Source: XN24 sp035514535 (GTDB lineage Bacteria; Pseudomonadota; Gammaproteobacteria; Steroidobacterales; XN24). Taken from it: a stretch of DNA of 64,000 bases. The translations under genes were made by a program, and so were the position numbers. Under the pieces are notes generated by a model. It did no database searches. It saw only the letters and a program-made list of their open reading frames with translations, and was not told where the DNA came from. The DNA is taken from the NCBI GenBank assembly GCA_035514535.1, contig DATKAZ010000055.1:1-64000 (forward strand). The letters run 5' to 3'. Each line of letters starts with the position of its first letter. Position 1 is the stretch's first letter. Positions 59,901 through 64,000 of the stretch are shown here, in pieces.

Positions 59901-60118
59901 ACGGCCTCCTCGATCTTGACCGTGATGCCCTCCTCGACCTCGGCGGGCGTCGCGCCCGGGAAGGGCACCTGGACGACGACCGTACGCAGCTCGAATGCAG
60001 GAAAGACCTCCAGCGGAATCTTGGCCATCAGCGCCCACCCGCCGAGCGCGAGCAGCGTCACCATCAGCAGGTTTGCGGCGACGTCGTTGCGCGCGAACCA
60101 GGCGATCATGCCCTTCAT
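56960..60118 (-). CDS. RND-family efflux pump permease (HAE1/AcrB-like)
   Basis: The 1052-residue protein has the RND fold: a first helix, a large periplasmic loop, helices 2-6, a second large loop and helices 8-12. Segments such as VFGVTINLLSLFAFILVLGIVVDDAIVTGENI (helix 4) carry the proton-relay acidic pair, and GVVVNDSLVLVDYIN is the later counterpart. The start (MKGMIAWFARNDVAANLLMV) is typical of this subgroup. Its ATG overlaps the adaptor gene stop. Substrates are unknown; the outer membrane component is not encoded here. Confidence 0.92.
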   Translation of the reverse strand: MKGMIAWFARNDVAANLLMVTLLALGGWALMAKIPLEVFPAFELRTVVVQVPFPGATPAEVEEGITVKIEEAVQDLEGIKQLRSTAVENSGTVIVEVDSGHDPRALMNDIKARVDAISTFPADSERPVVYVPEIRRDVITVIVSGELPEHELRLVAERVRDELVDLEDITQVELDGVRPYEISIEVSEQTLRQYGLTLEEVASAVRRTSLDLAAGSVHTTGGEVLIRTEGQARAGTEFEDIVVRGEAGARLTIRDIGVVRDGFSEEPLEFMYNGRPAAFIDVFRVGEQSALDVARAVRDYVDARPGWLPPGVELDYWRDQSRIVQARLNTLLKSALQGGILILILLTLFLRPAVALWVVVGIPVAFMGGIALMPVFGVTINLLSLFAFILVLGIVVDDAIVTGENIFTRLQKGEDPLQASIRGTQEIAVPVTFGILTTVVAFIPLLMIEGVRGQLFAQIPLIVIPVLLFSLVESKLILPAHLKHVRVRNGAGDGPLSRLQARVQRGLERGTQAAYQPMLQASLRNRYLAGTLFTAVAFILFSLAIGGHMRFIFFPRIQAETASATVTMPPGTPFEATAAAIGRIDAEARSLRERYRDPETGESVIKGILASVGSAGGGSAPRTDLGRVLFEIVPPEERTVAVTSADLVGEWRQGIGPIPGAKEVSFRAEIGHAGAPLDVQMTGQDFVVLRALAGQVRERLASYPGVFDITDSFEDGKQEIKLRIRPEAELLGITLENLARQVRHAFFGFEAQRIQRGREEVRVYVRYPEAERRSLHNLDTMRIRTPAGAEVPFAEVASAEFGRGFAQIRRVDRNRTINITADANKEVADIEAIKRDLAEFLAEAVPAHAGVGFTLEGEAREQRESFGSLGYGLMFVLFMIYALLAIPFRSYLQPLIVMSVIPFGAAGAMLGHIIMGMNLTIMSLMGMLALTGVVVNDSLVLVDYINRRRADGMPLQEAVRTAGIARLRPVLLTSLTTFAGLTPLIFEKSTQAQFLIPMAVSLGFGILFATFITLLLVPLNYLVLEDLRHLAGRIRGRASGGPVVSATTGVDT

Positions 60119-61347
60119 TGCGCAGCCGCCTCGGTCGCGACTCGCCCCGGGCGCGCCCCGGGGTCCTGCGCCGGCGGTACGCCGTCGATCGTCGCCGCCA
60201 CCAGCGTACCGCCTGTCGCGACGGCCAGCGGCGTGACGTTGACCACCTCGCCCGGCGCCAGGCCGTCGGACACCACCGCGTCCTCGCCATCACTCCAGGC
60301 GACCGCGACCGAGCGGCGCTGCAGCCGGCTGTCCTCGTCGACGATCAGCACCTCGGTGCCGCCGCGCAGCGCTCTTCGCGGCAGGACGAAAGTGCCTTGC
60401 AGCGTCCGGCCCGCGATCTCCACCTCCACGAACTGTCCGATCCTGAGCGGCGGCTGGCCGTCCGCGCCGCGCTCGTAGGGATCGTCGACCTGGGCGACCA
60501 CGAACAACTGTCGCGTGCGCGTATCGATGGCCCCCTCGGCACGCACGACGCGGCCGCTCCAGCGCCATTGCCGGCGGCCGATCGTGGCCTTGACCACGAC
60601 CTCGGGCCCGGCGGTGTCCCGCTGCCCGGTATCGCCTCGAAACCGTTCCGGCAGATCCACGAACTCTAGCTGGCGGTCCGACAGCGGCAGACGGATCTCG
60701 ACGTAGTCGGTCGCGTACACGCGGGCAAGCACCGTGCCCGTGGAAACGAACTGGCCCACGTCCACGCTCTTCTCGAGCACCTGGCCGTCATAGGGCGCGC
60801 GGATGCGCGTGCGCTCCAGGTCGAAGCGAGCCCGTTCCAGCTGCGACCGGGCGGATAGCAGCGTGGCGCGTGCCGCGGCGATCTGCGGCTTGCGCAGGCC
60901 CAGCTCCGGGGCTTCGCGCCCGAGCATGCGCCAATCGTCCGCCACGACCTCCGCTTGCGCCAGCTCCTGTTCCAGCGCCGACTCCGCCTGCGCCACCTGC
61001 GCCTCGGCACTCGCGATCGCCAGCTCATAGTCGCGCGGATCCAGGGTCACGAGGATGTCGCCCAGCTCGAAGAATCCGCCCTCGCGGAACGAGGGGGAAA
61101 TCGCGACGATCTGCCCGGAAACCTGCGGGATCAGGGTACTCTCGGTGCGCGGCTCGACCGTGCCCTCGCTGCGGACGACGACGCGGTAATCCTCGGGCGC
61201 GACCCGGATCGCGTCGATCGCCACCGGCACCTGCGGGGGCTGGAACTGCGGCGCCGCCGGCCGCTGGGTGATCAGGTAGCGGCCACCCGCCAGCGCCAAG
61301 ACGAGCACCAGGGCCGGCAGCGCCCACCTGAATATCCTGTTATGCAT
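60115..61347 (-). CDS. RND efflux periplasmic adaptor (membrane fusion protein)
   Basis: The ATG at 61347 gives a 410-residue protein with one N-terminal transmembrane anchor (about 8-25). The barrel-sandwich (lipoyl-like) halves are seen as EGTVEPRTESTLIPQVSGQIVAISPSFREGG and TRIRAPYDGQVLEKSVDVGQFVSTG, flanking a coiled-coil hairpin (about 110-180). A beta-barrel and a C-terminal domain follow. It links the permease encoded next to an outer membrane channel. The pair is cotranscribed with a 4-base overlap. Confidence 0.92.
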   Translation of the reverse strand: MHNRIFRWALPALVLVLALAGGRYLITQRPAAPQFQPPQVPVAIDAIRVAPEDYRVVVRSEGTVEPRTESTLIPQVSGQIVAISPSFREGGFFELGDILVTLDPRDYELAIASAEAQVAQAESALEQELAQAEVVADDWRMLGREAPELGLRKPQIAAARATLLSARSQLERARFDLERTRIRAPYDGQVLEKSVDVGQFVSTGTVLARVYATDYVEIRLPLSDRQLEFVDLPERFRGDTGQRDTAGPEVVVKATIGRRQWRWSGRVVRAEGAIDTRTRQLFVVAQVDDPYERGADGQPPLRIGQFVEVEIAGRTLQGTFVLPRRALRGGTEVLIVDEDSRLQRRSVAVAWSDGEDAVVSDGLAPGEVVNVTPLAVATGGTLVAATIDGVPPAQDPGARPGRVATEAAAQ

Positions 61348-61448
61348 TTGGGCGTGCCGGTCCTGGAAATCGCATTTATCGAATTCTAACCATCCCGACT
61401 CGGCTTGTATCTTGCGGCCTGCCTGTCCGGGGAGGCACCCTGAGTCCC

Positions 61449-62285
61449 ATGGACGTGAATTTCGGCGAGCAGACCGTTCGATTGGGGGCGTTTTTCGGCG
61501 TGTTGCTGGTCCTGCTCGCGGCGCAGCGGCGCTGGCCCGCGCGCGGCGACGGCCGCCCCGCGCGGCGGCAGCTCGTGAACTTCGGACTGGTGCTGGTCGA
61601 TACCGCATTGCTCCGCGTGGGCTTCCCCGTGCTGGCAGTCGCCTGGTCCGTCACGATGCACGGAGGGGGGCTGTTCGGCTGGCTGGACTGGCCCGCCTGG
61701 CTGGCCATTCCCGTCGCCGTGCTGCTGCTGGACGTCGCGATCTACTGGCAGCACCGCCTTCTGCACATGTGGCCGCTGCTGTGGCGCCTGCACCGCGTGC
61801 ATCACTGCGACCCTTCTTTCGACGTCACCACCGGCGTGCGTTTCCACCCTCTCGAGATCGCGCTGTCCATGGGGATCAAGCTGGGCCTGATCATGCTGCT
61901 CGGCCCGCATCCGGCGGCGGTCCTCGCTTTCGAAGTCCTGCTGAGCGCGGGCTCGCTGTTCACTCATACCGACATCGCCCTGCCGCGGCAGCTGGATCGT
62001 CGCCTGCGCTGGCTGATCGTCACGCCGTCCATGCACCGCATCCATCACTCGATACGGCGCGTCGAGACGGACAGCAATTACGGCTTCCACTTGTCCGTCT
62101 GGGATCGGCTGTTCGGCAGCTACACCGCCGAGCCGGCCGGGGACGAGCGCAGCATGCCCATCGGCCTCGAGGACTGGCGGGAACCTCGCGAGCAGACGCT
62201 CGTCTCACTACTCCTGAACCCGTTTCGCAACCCCGGCCCGCGCAAGCGGGACGCCAACGCGCCATCCGGCCGACATCATGCGTGA
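61449..62285 (+). CDS. Sterol desaturase/fatty acid hydroxylase family membrane protein
   Basis: The 278-residue integral membrane protein carries the histidine boxes of the diiron family: HRLLH, HRVHH (with HP shortly after) and HRIHHS. It has about four transmembrane segments. Members hydroxylate or desaturate sterols, lipids or fatty acyl chains using oxygen. Its end overlaps arsS by 8 bases, so the two are translationally coupled. The substrate is unknown; a link to arsenic-containing lipids is only suggested by the neighbour. Confidence 0.87.
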   Translation: MDVNFGEQTVRLGAFFGVLLVLLAAQRRWPARGDGRPARRQLVNFGLVLVDTALLRVGFPVLAVAWSVTMHGGGLFGWLDWPAWLAIPVAVLLLDVAIYWQHRLLHMWPLLWRLHRVHHCDPSFDVTTGVRFHPLEIALSMGIKLGLIMLLGPHPAAVLAFEVLLSAGSLFTHTDIALPRQLDRRLRWLIVTPSMHRIHHSIRRVETDSNYGFHLSVWDRLFGSYTAEPAGDERSMPIGLEDWREPREQTLVSLLLNPFRNPGPRKRDANAPSGRHHA

Positions 62286-63249
62286 CACTTTGCCCCTATT
62301 GCTCAAGACCGATTTCCCGCCCATCCGGCGGGAGCGGTTCGAGACGTTGCAGCTCAATCTTGGCTACCTGTGCAACATCGCGTGCGTGCACTGCCATGTC
62401 GCCGCCGGACCCACCCGCAAGGAGCTGATGGACCGCGACACCATGGAGCTCGCGCTCGCCGCTGCGGCGCGGTTCGGCATCGGCACGCTCGACCTCACCG
62501 GCGGCTCCCCGGAGATGAACCCGGAGTTTCGCTGGCTGGTGGGCGAGGCCCGCGCGCGCGACATCCATGTCATGGATCGGCTCAACCCGACGATCATGCG
62601 CGAGCCGGGCTACGAGTGGGTCGGCGAGTTTCTCGCCGCGCACCGGGTCGAGGCCATCGCGTCACTGCCGTGCTATTCGCAGGAGAACGTCGATGCGCAG
62701 CGCGGCAACGGCGTATTCGAGGCGTCGATCAGCGCCCTGCAGGAACTGAACGGCCTCGGTTACGGCCGGCCGGGATCCGGGCTCGTGGTGAACCTGGTTT
62801 ACAACCCGCTCGGCCCGTCACTGCCGCCTCCGCAGAATGCGCTCGAAAATGACTACAGGCGGCTGCTGCAAGAGCAGTTCGGCATCGTTTTCAACAGCCT
62901 GTTCACCATCACCAATATGCCGATCAAGCGTTTCGGCGCCGTGCTGCTCGCCAAGGGACAGTTCGAGGAGTACATGCAGCTGCTGCGCGACGCCTACCGC
63001 AGGGAGAACCTGCAGTCGGTGATGTGCCGCGCGCTGGTGAGCGTCGACTTCCAGGGCTTCCTGTACGACTGCGACTTCAACCAGATGCTTGGCCTGCCGC
63101 TGGGTGGTAACGGGAAGCGCCCGCACCTGCGCGACCTGCTCGAGGCAATTAATCCGCCGCGCGGGATCGCCGTGGGCGATCACTGCTATGGCTGCACCGC
63201 GGGCCAGGGCTCGAGCTGCGGGGGGGCGCTGAGCCAGCCGGAGCGGTAG
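62278..63249 (+). CDS. arsS: Radical SAM protein ArsS (arsenosugar biosynthesis)
   Basis: The 323-residue protein has the radical SAM cluster ligands Cys32, Cys36 and Cys39 (LCNIACVHCH), LTGGSPEMNPEF, and the DUF3641 C-terminal domain ending CYGCTAGQGSSCGGAL, the family signature. ArsS acts in arsenosugar synthesis after methylation of arsenic; selenoprotein versions replace one C-terminal Cys, but here it is Cys. No arsM methyltransferase is in the window. It overlaps the hydroxylase gene upstream and is followed by an MFS transporter gene. Confidence 0.93.
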   Translation: MRDTLPLLLKTDFPPIRRERFETLQLNLGYLCNIACVHCHVAAGPTRKELMDRDTMELALAAAARFGIGTLDLTGGSPEMNPEFRWLVGEARARDIHVMDRLNPTIMREPGYEWVGEFLAAHRVEAIASLPCYSQENVDAQRGNGVFEASISALQELNGLGYGRPGSGLVVNLVYNPLGPSLPPPQNALENDYRRLLQEQFGIVFNSLFTITNMPIKRFGAVLLAKGQFEEYMQLLRDAYRRENLQSVMCRALVSVDFQGFLYDCDFNQMLGLPLGGNGKRPHLRDLLEAINPPRGIAVGDHCYGCTAGQGSSCGGALSQPER

Positions 63250-63267
63250 CGACGCGCCACCCCCAGA

Positions 63268-64000
63268 ATGAATTCCGCTCCCGAGTCATCACCGGACCGG
63301 TTGCTCGCGCGACGCGCAGCGACGTTCGGCTTATGCGCCGCATTCCTGTCGAGCGCCGGCCAGACGTTCTTCATCGGCCTGTTCGGCGCGTCGCTACGCG
63401 CGGAGCTCGACCTCACAGAGGGCGCGCTGGGAGCCATTTACGGGATGGCAACGCTCGCAAGCGGGCTGCTCATGTTCTGGCTGGGCGGGCTCGCGGATCG
63501 CCTGAGTCCGCGCCAGTCGATCAGTATTGCGCTCGCCATACTCAGCACCGGCGCCGTGACCATGGCGTCGGCCCCGACGCCTGCCTGGCTGCTCCCCGGC
63601 ATCTTCCTGCTCAGGCTCGGCGGCCAGGGGCTGACCGGTCACATCGCCATCGTCGCCGCAGCTCGGCACGGCGGCACCCGGCGTGGCCGGAGTGTCGCTA
63701 CAGCGGCCTTCGGCTTCATCCTTGGCGAGGCGCTTTTGCCGTTGGCGGTGACCGCGGCGCTGGGGTTTCTAGACTGGCGCTGGCTGTGGTTCGGGGTCGG
63801 CATATTCGTGTTGCTGATGGCCTTGCCGCTGATGCGCCTGCTTGCAGAACCGCTGCCCGGCCGCCGGCTCTCGGACGATGTCTCGGCGGCGGCCGACGGG
63901 CCTGCCGGACGATGGCGCCTGCTGCGCGACGGCCGCTTTTTGGCCGCCCTGTCGGTGGTGCTGGTGGCCCCGTTCGTGATCACCGCCGTGTTCCTGCACC
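63268..64000 (+). CDS. MFS transporter (5' part, cut by window edge)
   Basis: The open frame from ATG 63268 runs to the end of the window (244 codons) with no stop. It shows a hydrophilic N-terminus and six or more hydrophobic segments, with the family loop motif LGGLADRLSPRQS between helices 2 and 3 (about residues 72-84). This is the N-terminal half of a major facilitator transporter. It starts 18 bases after arsS, so a role in export of arsenic compounds is possible but not shown. Confidence 0.8.
   Translation, partial: MNSAPESSPDRLLARRAATFGLCAAFLSSAGQTFFIGLFGASLRAELDLTEGALGAIYGMATLASGLLMFWLGGLADRLSPRQSISIALAILSTGAVTMASAPTPAWLLPGIFLLRLGGQGLTGHIAIVAAARHGGTRRGRSVATAAFGFILGEALLPLAVTAALGFLDWRWLWFGVGIFVLLMALPLMRLLAEPLPGRRLSDDVSAAADGPAGRWRLLRDGRFLAALSVVLVAPFVITAVFLH

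Noticed and set aside
58667..60478. 603-codon open frame on the plus strand
   Set aside because: It is antisense to the RND permease and adaptor genes and has no recognisable domain.
1..64000. tRNA or rRNA genes, CRISPR arrays, insertion sequences, prophage or defence islands
   Set aside because: I looked for their usual marks (tRNA T-arm words, repeat-spacer periodicity, transposase motifs, phage genes) and found none that hold up.

Overview
The window reads as chromosomal core DNA of a GC-rich gammaproteobacterium. The gene content supports this: a full ubiquinone accessory set (ubiK, ubiE, ubiJ, ubiB, ubiD), FabA/FabB unsaturated fatty acid synthesis, hslVU followed by a DUF971 gene and ubiEJB, algZ-algR followed by hemCD-hemX-hemY (the Pseudomonas-like order), and a one-piece trpEGDCFBA operon. 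Many genes overlap by 1-4 bases as ATGA, GTGA or TTGA junctions. I cannot assign a genus. I see no rRNA or tRNA gene, CRISPR array, transposase or prophage.

Layout, left to right. A Rep helicase gene is cut by the left edge (1-125). It is followed by a secreted protein of unknown function, then a coupled periplasmic-binding lipoprotein and membrane GGDEF-EAL protein, then comM. The comM-ubiK gap holds a nested palindromic repeat element (6084-6470). A perfect NtrC half-site pair and a sigma-54 promoter precede torF-glnK-amtB, which is followed by a second PII gene (6915-9642). Next come a DUF4124 protein, speA, a beta-hydroxyacid dehydrogenase and the algZ-algR-hemCD-hemX-hemY cluster. A ferredoxin-type reductase overlaps head to head with an SDR gene. 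A GntR regulator, an orphan ParA and ubiD follow.

From 23777 to 32540 there is a long rightward run: dapF, DUF484, xerC, hslV, hslU, DUF971, ubiE, ubiJ, ubiB and a pirin. From 39582 down to 32574 the trp operon runs leftward. It has its own promoter, a leader peptide with three consecutive Trp codons and an intrinsic terminator, which is a classical transcription attenuator. Then come an SLC13-type transporter, a protein that looks like a degenerate ribonucleotide reductase, a small conserved protein, yajQ, a GST and ppc.

The right part (47233-64000) holds an alpha/beta hydrolase, small envelope proteins, an MMPL exporter, fabB-fabA and an octaheme cytochrome of the tetrathionate reductase family with an FNR/ANR-type site upstream. 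It ends with an RND pump and its adaptor, a sterol-desaturase-family hydroxylase overlapping arsS, and the start of an MFS gene cut by the right edge.

The observations most worth following are the ribonucleotide-reductase-like pseudoenzyme (41545-42702), the octaheme cytochrome with its anaerobic control region, the near-leaderless trp leader with attenuator, the nitrogen-control promoter of the torF-glnK-amtB operon, and the nested palindromic element with a related copy after hslU. Function calls rest on reading motifs by eye; no database search was run.
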